A DNA stretch of 64,000 nt from positions 21,951-85,950 of the forward strand of contig NZ_JASISP010000018.1 in the NCBI RefSeq assembly GCF_030063185.1, written 5' to 3'. The position numbers and the translations under genes are program-made. Shown here piece by piece: positions 28,469 to 37,104 of this stretch. The first letter of the stretch is position 1. Each line of letters begins with the position of its first letter. The notes under the pieces are model-generated. The model saw nothing but the letters and a program-made list of their open reading frames with translations. It did no database searches and was not told the DNA's origin. The DNA comes from Arthrobacter sp. H35-D1 (GTDB taxonomy: Bacteria; Actinomycetota; Actinomycetes; Actinomycetales; Micrococcaceae).

Positions 28469-28469
28469 A
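26280..28469 (+). CDS. tnp: DDE-type transposase with N-terminal helix-turn-helix
   Basis: A 729-residue transposase. Residues about 50-150 contain two helix-turn-helix segments (CRRAAELFELSPQYVSMLRA and QTEIAARLKVARSVISELLA), then an Ala/Gly/Pro linker. Catalytic candidates are the Asp in YYVDDHFVPYAG, the Asp in ILLGFDRGGAFP and the Glu in RWRIENMFKYAAEHNGID, the RW-x-IE...F pattern seen in IS4-like and IS1634-like enzymes. Exact IS family is not assigned. A long helical insertion with KTVKTAETTLADAERSLAQL follows the Glu. The TGA stop (28467-28469) uses the last two bases of the element and the first base of the target duplication. The GC-rich codon use matches the host. Confidence 0.85.
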   Translation: MSESILEFAGMPDPAVLRRVDSRGQTTVLLGTRVLFLYECDDAGMRNLAVVAVTDAGVACRRAAELFELSPQYVSMLRARARSEGSAGLVRRRGRPPKLSDRQVARARTWAGQGMTQTEIAARLKVARSVISELLARHGVISPQEELEIAAPGAAGAGNGAGEITDGPAGGHDGDDAPGVVPEEASPGPEASGSEAATARIDSGTVFSRYAGAMLLHAFLDRVGAEATFATLAGALGRRYDNMSVLTTAVLGFALGAGTVEGFKHLRRGELGPTAGIAMVPELATLRSRLSALADASDPLAVQRAFAAGMLAFDPAEDSLYYVDDHFVPYAGAKPVAKGWNTKRRHAQPGRDDTVLVDARGRAVVFGSGEPTSLASNLPGVLTQLREVIGPDAPILLGFDRGGAFPVAFTACRDAGAHWISYRRAPLVETTATPETSATMRNGKDISVDLADETVAIKGYGDARQLTLFEHGAPVLQVLTSETTGTGADLLCWLRSRWRIENMFKYAAEHNGIDALADYGMDIDTDTRLVTNPARTAARKTVKTAETTLADAERSLAQLLAGGGTPKQMNASLPGIHRRIEDATKDLADAKKALKPIRAKLPANELNADAQLARPHLQRRSMQMVLRLLAFNAEAWLAGRLNAYLNDPDEYRAITRHLLHQGGTINYTAKSITITLERPDSPRVARALQLLTAELNNTPSRLPGDHRTLNYQLTQTQTSTTNECLLQEV

Positions 28470-29938
28470 GACTGAGTGGGTTGAGTTCAAGGAGAACAAC
28501 GAGGACCCCCAGCTGATTGGCGAATACATTTCGGCGTTGTCGAACGCGGCGGCGATGGCCGGCCAAGTGTATGGCTACTTGATTTGGGGGATACGGGATG
28601 GTGACCACTCCGTCGTGGGAACTTCGTTCAATCCCGGTCAGGCGAAAATTGGCAACGAAGAAGTTGAAAATTGGTTGCTGAGAATGGTGACCCCAAAAAT
28701 CAACTTCGAGTTCTTCAGTGTCAAGGTACAGGAGCAAGATGTTGTTGTTCTTCGAATTGAACGCGCATACGGTCATCCTGTTCGGTTTCAGGATACCGAA
28801 TTCATCAGGATAGGGACTTACAAGAAAAAACTCAAAGAGTTCCCTCAAAAAGAGCGCGAACTTTGGCGACTTTTTGATCAGACTCCGTTTGAACGGCTAG
28901 TAGCCCTGGAAAATGTCCGAGCTGATGACGTTCTCCGCATGTTGGACTACCCCGCCTACTTCGACTTGATGGACCAGCCGTTGCCAGGCACTCCGAACGA
29001 AATTTTGAATGCCCTCTTCGCGGAGAAGTTCATCGAACTCTCTGCCTCCGGGGGGTGGAATATCACCAACCTCGGTGCGCTGCTTTTTGCGAAGAACCTG
29101 TCGGATTTTCAGAATCTGGCCAGAAAGTCTGCACGGGTAATTCAATACAAAGGTGTGGGCCGAATCGATACGCTCAAAGAACAAGTAGGCGCCCGAGGTT
29201 ATGCAAGCGGCTTCGATGGACTCGTTGGATACATCGAAGCACTCCTTCCATCCAATGAGATCGTCGGGAGGGCCATTCGAAAAGACGTTCCAATGTTTCC
29301 GCCACTTGCAATTCGAGAGATTCTGGCAAACGCCCTCATCCACCAAGATTTCAGCGTCGGCGGATCGGGACCCATGTTTGAGATTTTCGACGATCGAATT
29401 GAGTTCACAAGCCCCGGCATTCCTCTGATGGATCCCAAACGGTTTGTAGATACACCTCCCCAGTCAAGGAATGAAGCGCTGGCCTCCGTCATGCGAAGGA
29501 CAGGAATCTGTGAAGAGCGGGGAAGCGGTTGGGACAAGATCGTGTTCCAAACTGAGTACCACCAGCTACCGGCACCGCTCGTAGAGGTAACAGAGAATCA
29601 CACCCGCGTAGTTCTATTCGCTCATCAGCCTTTAACGAAGATGGACAAGGATGATCGGGTTCGAGCGATCTATCTCCACGCCTGTCTCCGGTACGTGACT
29701 CGCCAGCATACGACGAACACGTCTGTCAGAGAACGATTTGGTATCGCTCCTAAGAACAGTGCCCAGGCTTCGCGCCTGATCAGAGAAGCTGTAGCTGTTG
29801 GAGTCATCGCACCGTTCGACGCAGATGCTGCACCTAAGCTACGACGTTATGTACCTGAGTGGGCCTCGGGAGGGGTCACCAATTCAGGTATGTAGTTTTC
29901 GGTTCCATGGCGAGCTCGGGCGCAATGAGTTGAATCTT

Positions 29939-30045
29939 TACTTGATGGGTACTTGACTGGCCGGGTTCTTAGCCAGCATTTTGGTTCTTTTTCCGCTGAA
30001 AAACCACATGAATGCACGGTTCGTGGTACTTGATGGGTACTTGAC
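29939..30045. repeat. Two direct copies of a 19-bp sequence containing tandem TACTTGA
   Basis: TACTTGATGGGTACTTGAC occurs at 29939-29957 and again, identical, at 30027-30045, 88 bases apart. Each copy holds TACTTGA twice, 11 bases apart. Short direct repeats of this size and spacing resemble arm-type binding sites of tyrosine recombinases, which fits the recombinase-like stubs nearby. No function is shown directly. Confidence 0.6.
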
Positions 30046-30057
30046 GCGAACTCGCCG

Positions 30058-30336
30058 TTACATGTTTGGGGCATCCACGGGGCTTGGTCCACGTATCCCA
30101 ATAGTCAGAGGCAGAAGGACACGGGCGGCACGGGATTCAGCGTGGCCGGCGTGGGCTGCAATGGTGGGTGAATATGACCGACTCATTAGAAACTCATTAA
30201 ATTGGGCGACAACTGCCGCCTCTTCAGTACCATCCATTGTTATGAATCCGTCGCACTGCCAAAGGCCAGGAACGGCTTTTGACAACTCGAATTGGTCGAT
30301 CGAGTCGACAGCGGGGGTCATGGGTTCGAATCCCAT
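30058..30336 (-). pseudogene. Stub of a tyrosine recombinase-like gene (copy 1) reading out of a tRNA-like sequence
   Basis: The minus frame begins MGFEPMTPAVDSIDQFELSK, which is simply the translation of a tRNA 3' end, then continues FITMDGTEEAAVVAQFNEFL and MSRSYSPTIAAHAGH before losing sense. The segment QFNEFLMSRSYSPTTI-like resembles the SAM-like N-terminal core-binding domain of phage integrases, where ...FL...S..T..AY follows a Phe/Leu helix. The rest of the gene is absent. Similar stubs occur at about 30676, 38148 and 45912. The integrase identity is inference from one short helix; the repetition is directly visible. Confidence 0.4.
30320..30336 (+). repeat. tRNA T-arm-like sequence (possible attachment core)
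   Basis: ATGGGTTCGAATCCCAT is a perfect 5-bp stem (ATGGG/CCCAT) with the canonical TTCGAAT T-loop, followed by AGGAGGC as a possible acceptor 3' strand. I could not fold a full tRNA from the upstream sequence: no matching 5' acceptor, D-arm or anticodon arm is present. It is best read as the 3' end of a tRNA gene copied by an integrating element. Weaker T-arm-like sequences are seen at about 30440-30465, 30579-30600 and 38053-38075. Confidence 0.45.
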
Positions 30337-30578
30337 AGGAGGCCCATTGGTGGTCGGTAGTTGCCAATAGCCCCGAATGGTGGGCGTTTTTGCCGCGAAA
30401 TGGGCTTATTTCAGGGATATTGACCCCATAGATTGCAACCGTCGTCGGTTCAAATCTGATAGGGGCCCTCGAGTTTTTTCGGGGCCAAAAAGCCCGGATT
30501 TACAGGGTTTTCGCAGTGGCGGGGTGGGTTTCCGCCCCGTCATTGCGCGTTTAAAGGCCATGTGCGTTCGAACGCAAA

Positions 30579-30710
30579 GGTCGTCGGTTGGAATCGGTCA
30601 CTAGGGTGGGGTATGCGCCGCTGACCTGCGGTTTTGCTGTGGGGGAGGACCCTCGAAATGAGTCGTTCGGACTGGACTCATTAAAAACACATTAAGTTGA
30701 ACCCAGGCCG
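30579..30710 (-). repeat. Recombination scar, copy 2 (T-arm-like core plus recombinase-like stub)
   Basis: From 30579 the order is a degenerate T-arm-like GGTCGTCGGTTGGAATCGGT, the shared block GCGCCGCTGACCTGC at 30615, a TCGAAA-containing block, and the stub ACTCATTAAAAACACATTAA at 30676. On the minus strand this reads VQLNVFLMSP, matching QFNEFLMSR of copy 1. The same blocks occur in the same order and almost the same spacing (36 and 61 bases, against 34 and 61) at 38053-38178. Confidence 0.55.
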
Positions 30711-31354
30711 GAATCGGTTTAGGTACGTCCCGGGGCACTATTTGACGTTGCCCGCCCTCGCTTTCGTGGTGTTTTCGATTCATGCGCTGATCAGGGATTT
30801 GTTGGCCCACCCTAGAATTCCACCGTTAGCCGGATACGTTGTGTGTATGGTTATGGCCCGAGCGTGCCAGAGTTTGCGCTTCGCCCAGTCTTGGGCTTCT
30901 CGCTGCGCTGGACCTGCCGATCAGCAACCGGCTCACCCCGAGGCGCGGCTTTCCAGCCTTTGAAGCGCGTAGGCGCACTTTGTTGGCATCGTTCAACCGT
31001 TTGCACGGCTCGGCGTTGTGGCTGACTTCATGAGTGTGGATGAATTTGCTTGACGAGGCCATGGAACCGCGCACACTGTACGGCGCCCTTGGGCGGGGGC
31101 TTTCGTTCAGAGTCCGCATTTCCGGTCTTCTGTTCGTGCCAGCTGATCCGCGCCAAGACATGGATCGTTGTTGCACATAGCTTCCTACGCAGCTATTGTC
31201 TCAATTGATCCGGCACTCCATTCTGCGGGCCACAAATATGTCGATGGACTAGCTGCCTCGCCATGGGCAGAAAGACGCCGAGACAACAAGTTAACGATCC
31301 TGCGCCCGCCAGGCGTGGCCGGTGAAGACCACCGCCGGAGGGGTGCGGGATTGC

Positions 31355-31591
31355 TTAGCTCTCCGGGACCCAAGACGGGGCAGCGGTCCCTGCGCCGGTG
31401 AGAGCGTCGCAGCGGACAAATTGAGTTCCGATTCTGGTTTGCTTGCAGTGGTGGTTGGTTACAACTGTCACAGTCCCTTCCAATGTACCTGGATCCGGGC
31501 GAGCATTTGCCGGGGCTGGGACGGTGACGGCCATCAGCACGGCGGCGATTGCAATGCTCGCCGGCCGCAATGCCCGGTGTGTTGTCTTCAT
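31355..31591 (-). CDS. Small secreted protein with signal peptide
   Basis: A 78-residue precursor starting MKTTHRALRPASIAIAAVLM; AAAGG sits 7 bases upstream and overlaps a less likely ATG 15 bases earlier. A basic N-terminus, a hydrophobic core (ASIAIAAVLMAVTV) and an Ala-x-Ala-like site (PAPANA) predict Sec export with cleavage near residue 30. The mature peptide of about 48 residues has two cysteines (NHHCKQTRIG and FVRCDAL) that could form a disulphide. No family is known to me. It is divergent from the large LuxR-type regulator at 31736, which may control it. Confidence 0.6.
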   Translation of the reverse strand: MKTTHRALRPASIAIAAVLMAVTVPAPANARPDPGTLEGTVTVVTNHHCKQTRIGTQFVRCDALTGAGTAAPSWVPES

Positions 31592-31735
31592 GGTCTTGCC
31601 TTTCATTGAGTGTATTTCCGATACCTCTACGGTCCTCCCCGGACCGCCCTAGGCGCATCGTGGCTTCCCCCTGAGAAACTCAACGAAAACCCTCAGATTC
31701 CTTCCCGTTTGGGGAGGTTGTGGGAAACTTGTGAG

Positions 31736-34672
31736 GTGAGCCAAAACGTGGAGGCGATTAATCCCGACCTGGTGGGCCGGGCAACGGAACTAGCTGCGGT
31801 AGACGCATTTCTGGCCAACGTCTGCGCCGGGACGGCAGGAACACTGGTGGTCTCCGGAGACCCTGGGGTCGGAAAGACGGCCCTTGTGCAACGCGCCTGC
31901 GCTGCACTCCACTCCCAAGCCTGGGTTCTCGCCGGGGCTTGCCTGCCGTTGGCGTCAATGACGGTCCCGTTCTTGGCCCTTCGATCGGCGTTTCGCCGGG
32001 CCCCCACGTTCGACGGCGTTGCTTACCCCACGCTGAGAACAGCCGGGGAGGGGCTCCAGGACGTGCCGGGCTTGATTGACGACTGGCTGGAGGGCCTCTG
32101 CGTGCTCCGGCCGGTGGTTTTGGTGATAGACGATCTGCAGTGGGTGGACCAAAGCACTCTGGATGTGCTGATGTACCTGATCGCCGGGCCGCCCGAACGG
32201 CGTCTGGGCATTATCGCCACCTTGCGCAGCGGCGAGGTCGGCGAAGGGCACCTGTTGCAGCGCTGGCTCGCCGACATCCGACGCCTGCCTCGAATCCATT
32301 GGATGGAACTGGGACCCTTAGACCGTTTGGGCACCGGAGCCCAAATCTCGAATCTGCTGGGTGCTCCTCCGCACCAGAGCTTGCTGCAGGAAATCTTCAC
32401 CCACACCGCCGGAAATCCCTACCTGAACCGCCTATTGGTCTCGGGCATTCGGCCGGAGGCCCGGCACCTGCCTCCGAAGCTGCCGCTGGACCTGAGAGCT
32501 GCGGTCCTGCGGTCTTGGCGGAGCCTTTCCCTCGAAGCCCGGCAGCTCACCGCGCTCATGGCTGTTGGTGGCCGGCCAATACGCGCCCGGGACCTCGCCA
32601 CCGTCGCACATCCACAAAGAGACCAGCAGAGCGTCCTTACGCTTCTGAAAGAGGCAGCCGAGGCGGGAATCGCGGAGTGCGGCGCGGACGGAACGCACTG
32701 GTGGTTTCACCATCCGCTGATCGTCGAGGTCCTTGAACAGGAGCAAGACGCGGACGGGCGGCAACGGTGGCACGCAGCATTCGCCGCCCACCAACAGGAC
32801 CAGATCAACGCTGAGAATACACCGGACTTTGAGTCACTGGTGGCGCTGGCGGACCACCATTACAGCGCAGGTCACATTGCCGAGGCGTACCGGTGGGCCC
32901 TGTGCGCTTCCACTGCTGCCGGGGATGCCGGAGGTGTGACAGAGATGCTGCGCCTGCTCCGCCGCGCCGTCGAACTTCGTCATACGGTGCCAGAGGCGCA
33001 GGAAAGCGAGCTGGAGTTGTGGTCCATGCTGCGCGTTGCCGCAGAGAAGACAGGGGCGCTGGAAGTGGAACTGACAGCGGTACAGGAACTACTAGCAAGG
33101 ACCGACGCTGGCCTCCAGCCCCTGGATGTAGCGGAACTGCTGGTGCGCCGGACACACCTGCTCTTCTCTACGGGACGGTCCTTTATGACCGTGGAGGATA
33201 TGCGCCAGGCACTCCGGCACGCCAGCGCAGACCCGTCCAGTTGGCAATACGCACTGGCACTGGCTGAACTTGCCCACGTCGAGCTGTGGAAAAACGATCC
33301 CGAGGCCAGAAGCAACGCAACCCGGGCGCTCGCCATTGCCCGCGCGGCCGGCAACCCCCATGCTCTGTCTTATGCACTAACGGCAAATGTCATGGGCTCG
33401 GTGATCGAAGGTAACTCACCGTCGGATCTGGCTTGGGGGCTCGAGGCGATGGCGGCCGCTGCGCAGGCCCGGGACTTCTGGGGTTTTGTCCACGCCACGC
33501 TCTGGCATGCCAATGCCACCGAGACGTGGAGTAGTCAGCGCTTTGCAGACCTTATGCGGGCAGGCCGGCACCAGCTGACTGAGCTCGGAGCCCCGCACCT
33601 GTACATTGCCAAGCTCGCCACCGACGAGGCGGGCAGCTACCTGGCTATTGGCCGTTGGCGCGACTGTGAGCGGGCGCTGCGAGTGGCGCTGGGCTCGGAC
33701 CCCGGCACCATGGGCGATGTTGGAGCCCGGCTGTGCGCCGCCCGACTTGCCCTCTGGCAAGGCCGGCAGGGCGAAGCGCAAGCCCACCTGGCACGGGCCG
33801 AGGAACTTTATGAACACTTTTCGGACTTCCTCAATTTGGACTTCGATGCCATTCGGGCTGAGGTCTTCCTAGGGGGAGGCTTCCCCGAGGCTGCTTACGC
33901 TGCGGCGATGAATGGCGCCACCGCCACTAGCATGAAGCCGACCATGTGCGAATGGCTTGTTCCCCTTGCCGCCAGATCACTGGCAGATCAAGTCCAGGCG
34001 GCCCACGATGCTTCGGCCCCCACTGACACCATTATGGTCCTCATCGACGAGCTGGTGCGTCGCTTTCCGGCCGTGCTCAGGGAACCTGGCGACTGTACCG
34101 CGTTCTATGAACGGCAGGTGGCAGCATTCAACCTGCTCTACAGCGCCGAGGTGGGCCGCGCCCGTGAAAGCCCCAGCAATGCCACAGATTGGATGCGTTG
34201 CGCCGACGCCTGCGGGGCAGCCACGCTTTTGTGGGAAGAGGCCTACTGCTGTTGTCGGGCGGTGGAATCGATGCTGTTGCACGGACACAGCCAACGCGAT
34301 CTGGCCAAGTCCTTCCTGCGCCGCGGTCTGGCGCTCACCGAGGAACTTCAGGCCGAACCCATCCGCGCCCAGCTACTTGCATTTGCTACCCAGGCCCGCA
34401 TCAACATCACCGTGCCAGCTACCATGACACCATCAGGGATCTACGCCGAGCTCCCCGGGCTCACCCAGCGCGAACGGGAAATCCTTCACTACGTCATCGC
34501 CGGACGAACCTATAGTGAAATCGCACGGGACCTGGTGATCAGCGAGAAGACGGTGAGCTCACACATCTCCAACCTGCTGCGCAAAACCGGTGCCGCCAAC
34601 CGTGTTGACCTCTCACGTCTAGCGACCCAACCAGCCAGTGCCACCCCTGCACCAATCCCGGGCCTTCGCTGA
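31736..34672 (+). CDS. LAL-type transcription activator (AAA ATPase + LuxR HTH)
   Basis: A protein of about 978 residues from the GTG at 31736; the ATPase domain begins a few residues later (INPDLVGRATELAAVDAFL), so the longer frame is unlikely. Walker A is SGDPGVGKTALV (about residue 42) and Walker B VVLVIDDLQWVDQSTLDVL. A long helical, TPR-like middle follows. The last 65 residues are a LuxR HTH (LTQREREILHYVIAGRTYSE and ISEKTVSSHISNLLRKTGA). LAL regulators bind an inducer through the TPR-like part and activate nearby operons. No strong ribosome site precedes the GTG. It is divergent from the secreted peptide gene and converges on the HD-GYP gene 14 bases away. Confidence 0.8.
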   Translation: MSQNVEAINPDLVGRATELAAVDAFLANVCAGTAGTLVVSGDPGVGKTALVQRACAALHSQAWVLAGACLPLASMTVPFLALRSAFRRAPTFDGVAYPTLRTAGEGLQDVPGLIDDWLEGLCVLRPVVLVIDDLQWVDQSTLDVLMYLIAGPPERRLGIIATLRSGEVGEGHLLQRWLADIRRLPRIHWMELGPLDRLGTGAQISNLLGAPPHQSLLQEIFTHTAGNPYLNRLLVSGIRPEARHLPPKLPLDLRAAVLRSWRSLSLEARQLTALMAVGGRPIRARDLATVAHPQRDQQSVLTLLKEAAEAGIAECGADGTHWWFHHPLIVEVLEQEQDADGRQRWHAAFAAHQQDQINAENTPDFESLVALADHHYSAGHIAEAYRWALCASTAAGDAGGVTEMLRLLRRAVELRHTVPEAQESELELWSMLRVAAEKTGALEVELTAVQELLARTDAGLQPLDVAELLVRRTHLLFSTGRSFMTVEDMRQALRHASADPSSWQYALALAELAHVELWKNDPEARSNATRALAIARAAGNPHALSYALTANVMGSVIEGNSPSDLAWGLEAMAAAAQARDFWGFVHATLWHANATETWSSQRFADLMRAGRHQLTELGAPHLYIAKLATDEAGSYLAIGRWRDCERALRVALGSDPGTMGDVGARLCAARLALWQGRQGEAQAHLARAEELYEHFSDFLNLDFDAIRAEVFLGGGFPEAAYAAAMNGATATSMKPTMCEWLVPLAARSLADQVQAAHDASAPTDTIMVLIDELVRRFPAVLREPGDCTAFYERQVAAFNLLYSAEVGRARESPSNATDWMRCADACGAATLLWEEAYCCCRAVESMLLHGHSQRDLAKSFLRRGLALTEELQAEPIRAQLLAFATQARINITVPATMTPSGIYAELPGLTQREREILHYVIAGRTYSEIARDLVISEKTVSSHISNLLRKTGAANRVDLSRLATQPASATPAPIPGLR

Positions 34673-34686
34673 GCTGCTGGTTAATT

Positions 34687-36273
34687 TCATGATTCTACGT
34701 CTGCTTCGCCCAGTGGCGCCACGAGGCCGTGCTGGAGCGCATAGAGGCTGGCTCCGACCCTGTTACTCGCCCCGATCTTCGCGTAGGTCCGCTCAACGTG
34801 GTTGCGCACTGTCTTCTCACTCAGGAACAACCGGTTGGCGATCTGGCGGTTGGAGAATCCACGTGCGACCAGTCCAAGCACCTCGCGTTCACGTGCGGTG
34901 AGCAGGTCATCGCGTCGAAGTTTGGGCGTGTGGTGCCCGGCGACGCTGAGGATCGCGTCCACACACTCGGGATCGAGCGCCCCGGACGCGCTCTTGGTAA
35001 GCAGGCGCATCTTTGCCCGCTCGGGGTTCATCGGTTCGCGGTAGGGCCGTGGCTCCAGCGCTGACTGGTACGCGACGGCAGCGGCCAGGATACGCTCGCT
35101 GCGCCCAAGCATCGAACCCCCGGCCCCGAGTGGGTACCCGGTGCCGTCGAGATACTCATGGTGTGCGCGAGCGAGCGTGCGCACGTCGGCCAGCCCTGGA
35201 ATCCGATCCAGCACACGCTCGGTCAGGTAGGGGTGCATCCGCACTCGCTCCCACTCCGAGGGACTCAACTTCCCGGGTTTTGACCACACGTGGTTGGAAA
35301 CGCCGAGCCTGCCGAGATCATGCAAGTGTCCAGCCTGCACCAGCGTGCGGACCTCCCCGGTGCCGAGGCCGAGCAGTTCTCCGGCCGACTCTGAGAGTGT
35401 CGCCACGGCCCGTGAGTGGCCCAGCGTGAACGGGCACTTGAGATCGACGAAGTCACCGATCGCGCAGACCAGCCGGTCAACACCGTCGTTGGTGAGCCGC
35501 ACCTCCGGGTCCGGCGCATAGCCCAAGGCTTCCTTCCACACATCCCCCTCGGGAGCAGCAGCAAAGATCCCTTCAGGGGAGGCAAGAACGGCATCAACTA
35601 CGGCAGGGTCAAAGTGACCCCCGCGCCTGCTGCGGGCCATCGCCGCCACCGCCTCGAGTCCGTACAGCCTGTAATGCACCTCCGCCGTGTCAGCAAACTG
35701 CGCGATCCTCATCTCGATCGGGATCGCTTCTCCTGAAACACCCACCGGGAGCCCGCCGCCGTCGTACCGTTCGAAAGTGTAGGCAAGTGCGTTGGCAACC
35801 GCCTGTGACAGGCCGATATGCTCAGCCAAGACTGCCGCCGACGTGCAGTGTGAGTGAATCAGTTTCCCCAGCTGTCCGCGGGCGTCCCGGAACAGCGCGC
35901 CCATTATCTTCAGCCGCTGCGGAAGCGGTTCACCCTTGCCCACATTGCCAAACAGGAAAAGCATGTAGGGCATGCCGGACCAATCGACGAAATAGGATTC
36001 GCGCCGGACCGCGATGTCGTCACCAAACCATTGGGCGTACTCCTGGGAGTCAGCGTGACACCCAATCCACATCACCAAAGTGGTGTAATAAACAGTGCTG
36101 AGCTGCTCACGGTCCAACCCGAGTCGGCTGGCAAGGCGGCAGGCGATCGTCGCCGAGCGAAGCATATGTTCGGCGGGTTGGCCGAGGCCAAGGTCGATCG
36201 CGACGGAGAGCCCGGCCAGCACGTCCACCCGCCGGGGAAGAACTTCGCCTCCGTTTTTCACCGGACTCGTCAT
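34687..36273 (-). CDS. HD-GYP-type phosphohydrolase fused to a LuxR HTH
   Basis: A 528-residue protein. The N-terminal half contains one divergent HD-like domain (HSHCTSAAVLAEHIGLSQAV, then ERYDGGGLPVGVSGEAIP). The second half holds a fuller HD-GYP set: GHSRAVATLSESAGELLGLG, then AGHLHDLGRLGVSN (HD near residue 315) and HHEYLDGTGYPLGAG (near residue 372). The C-terminus is a LuxR HTH (LTAREREVLGLVARGFSNRQ, ISEK-like LSEKTVRNHVERTYAKIGA). HD-GYP domains hydrolyse cyclic dinucleotides, so the protein may link a nucleotide signal to transcription. It converges on the LAL regulator gene. Whether the first domain is catalytic is uncertain. Confidence 0.75.
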   Translation of the reverse strand: MTSPVKNGGEVLPRRVDVLAGLSVAIDLGLGQPAEHMLRSATIACRLASRLGLDREQLSTVYYTTLVMWIGCHADSQEYAQWFGDDIAVRRESYFVDWSGMPYMLFLFGNVGKGEPLPQRLKIMGALFRDARGQLGKLIHSHCTSAAVLAEHIGLSQAVANALAYTFERYDGGGLPVGVSGEAIPIEMRIAQFADTAEVHYRLYGLEAVAAMARSRRGGHFDPAVVDAVLASPEGIFAAAPEGDVWKEALGYAPDPEVRLTNDGVDRLVCAIGDFVDLKCPFTLGHSRAVATLSESAGELLGLGTGEVRTLVQAGHLHDLGRLGVSNHVWSKPGKLSPSEWERVRMHPYLTERVLDRIPGLADVRTLARAHHEYLDGTGYPLGAGGSMLGRSERILAAAVAYQSALEPRPYREPMNPERAKMRLLTKSASGALDPECVDAILSVAGHHTPKLRRDDLLTAREREVLGLVARGFSNRQIANRLFLSEKTVRNHVERTYAKIGASNRVGASLYALQHGLVAPLGEADVES

Positions 36274-36387
36274 GGTTCATTCTACGTCCGTGCAACTCCA
36301 CCGGGAGTTCGAAGTTCATCTCAGTTCTCCAGTAACGTTCGGATCCAGATCACATTTCCAGGCCCCTGGGGAGGTGTATTTGCGTGT

Positions 36388-37104
36388 TCAGTCATTCGTG
36401 GTTGCAGTGTCCGCCGAGGCGGTGAACCGTGCCTGGCCAACGAAGAACAGGCCCCGCTGGGGAAGCCAAAAGTCGCCGAGCCGGGATTGTTCCGTCAACG
36501 GGCCCAGGTCACCCAGAGGCGTTCCGTCCAACTCGGCGTCTCCGTCGATGACTCGCCACACTTGAAGTGGTGCTGCTTTGAACCCTTGGCCGTTGGGGGT
36601 GCGCCCGTGCAGCCGGACCCGCCCGGAGCGTAGAACACCGCCCGCCATCGGACCCATCGAGCCCAGCACAGCGTCACTGTTCCATGCCCGCTGCGGCATC
36701 ACGGCACCCATCGTCGTCATTGCACGGGTCGCCGATGTCGCCTTCAGGGCTAGCCGCCACGAGAGGCGGGTGCCCATGGTGACGTGGACGCTCCAGTCGT
36801 CCCGCCACCTGACCTCTATTGCGGGGACTTGCTCGACCTCGGCCACGGAGCCGAAGTAGCGAGGACAACTAACAGCCGGATCTGCTGTGGTGAAGATAGT
36901 CCACCGTCCGGTAGGATCGCGATGCCAGATCGCCCGGTACGCCGTACCCAGTGAGCTCGCCAGCATGTCCCGAAGGACTAGGTAGTGACCGCTGGCGTAG
37001 GGCACTCCCATCACCCCGTACCCGGTGAATCGTTCGTCGGACCCTTGGACGAGTCGTGGGCCCGCTGCAGCTGAAGTGACTGATTGCCGTGGTGTAGTTT
37101 TCAT
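36388..37104 (-). CDS. Conserved-looking protein of unknown function
   Basis: A 238-residue cytoplasmic protein starting MKTTPRQSVTSAAAGPRLVQ. It is strand-rich, with many aromatic and Gly residues (FTGYGVMGVPYASGHYLVLR, YRAIWHRDPTGRWTIFTTAD, VRWRDDWSVHVTMG), as in lipocalin-like or beta-barrel ligand-binding folds. I cannot assign a family. It is divergent from the AhpD-fold gene at 37278 with 173 bases between starts; that spacer includes the 10-bp palindrome GTTCCGGAAC (37117-37126), which could be a shared operator. It belongs to the module bounded by the two recombination scars. Confidence 0.5.
   Translation of the reverse strand: MKTTPRQSVTSAAAGPRLVQGSDERFTGYGVMGVPYASGHYLVLRDMLASSLGTAYRAIWHRDPTGRWTIFTTADPAVSCPRYFGSVAEVEQVPAIEVRWRDDWSVHVTMGTRLSWRLALKATSATRAMTTMGAVMPQRAWNSDAVLGSMGPMAGGVLRSGRVRLHGRTPNGQGFKAAPLQVWRVIDGDAELDGTPLGDLGPLTEQSRLGDFWLPQRGLFFVGQARFTASADTATTND

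Larger units (their letters stand above)
26099..29895 (+). pseudogene. ATP-binding protein (AlbA_2/Schlafen-type) gene split by an insertion sequence
   Basis: The 5' part (26099-26170) starts at a GTG after AAAGGA and codes 24 residues ending LVLELASLPDET. The 3' part resumes at 28474 with EWVEFKENNEDPQLIGEYIS and runs to TAG at 29895. Removing the element at 26171-28468 and one AGACT copy restores one frame of 497 codons. The product has the AlbA_2 domain (TEWVEFK..., YGYLIWGIRDG) and a C-terminal GHKL-like ATPase domain (REILANALIHQDFS, EFTSPGIPL, RNEALASVMRRTGICEERGSGWDKI). Such proteins are putative regulators or defence ATPases. The 3' part alone could be translated from an internal start but would lack the first strand of AlbA_2. 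The loss looks recent because no other lesion is seen. Confidence 0.85.
29896..31354. other. Gene-poor region with recombination scars
   Basis: About 1.46 kb without an intact gene. It contains two copies of a 19-bp repeat (29939 and 30027), a decayed recombinase-like stub with an adjacent tRNA T-arm-like sequence (30058-30336), another T-arm-like sequence near 30440-30470 next to a T-run, and a second scar (30579-30710). The remainder, up to the small secreted protein gene, has only short chance frames. The pattern suggests repeated site-specific integration and loss at one place. Confidence 0.5.

Noticed and set aside
30250..30345. Possible complete tRNA gene around the T-arm-like sequence
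   Set aside because: Only the T-arm and a possible 3' acceptor strand fit; no matching 5' acceptor, D-arm or anticodon stem could be found.
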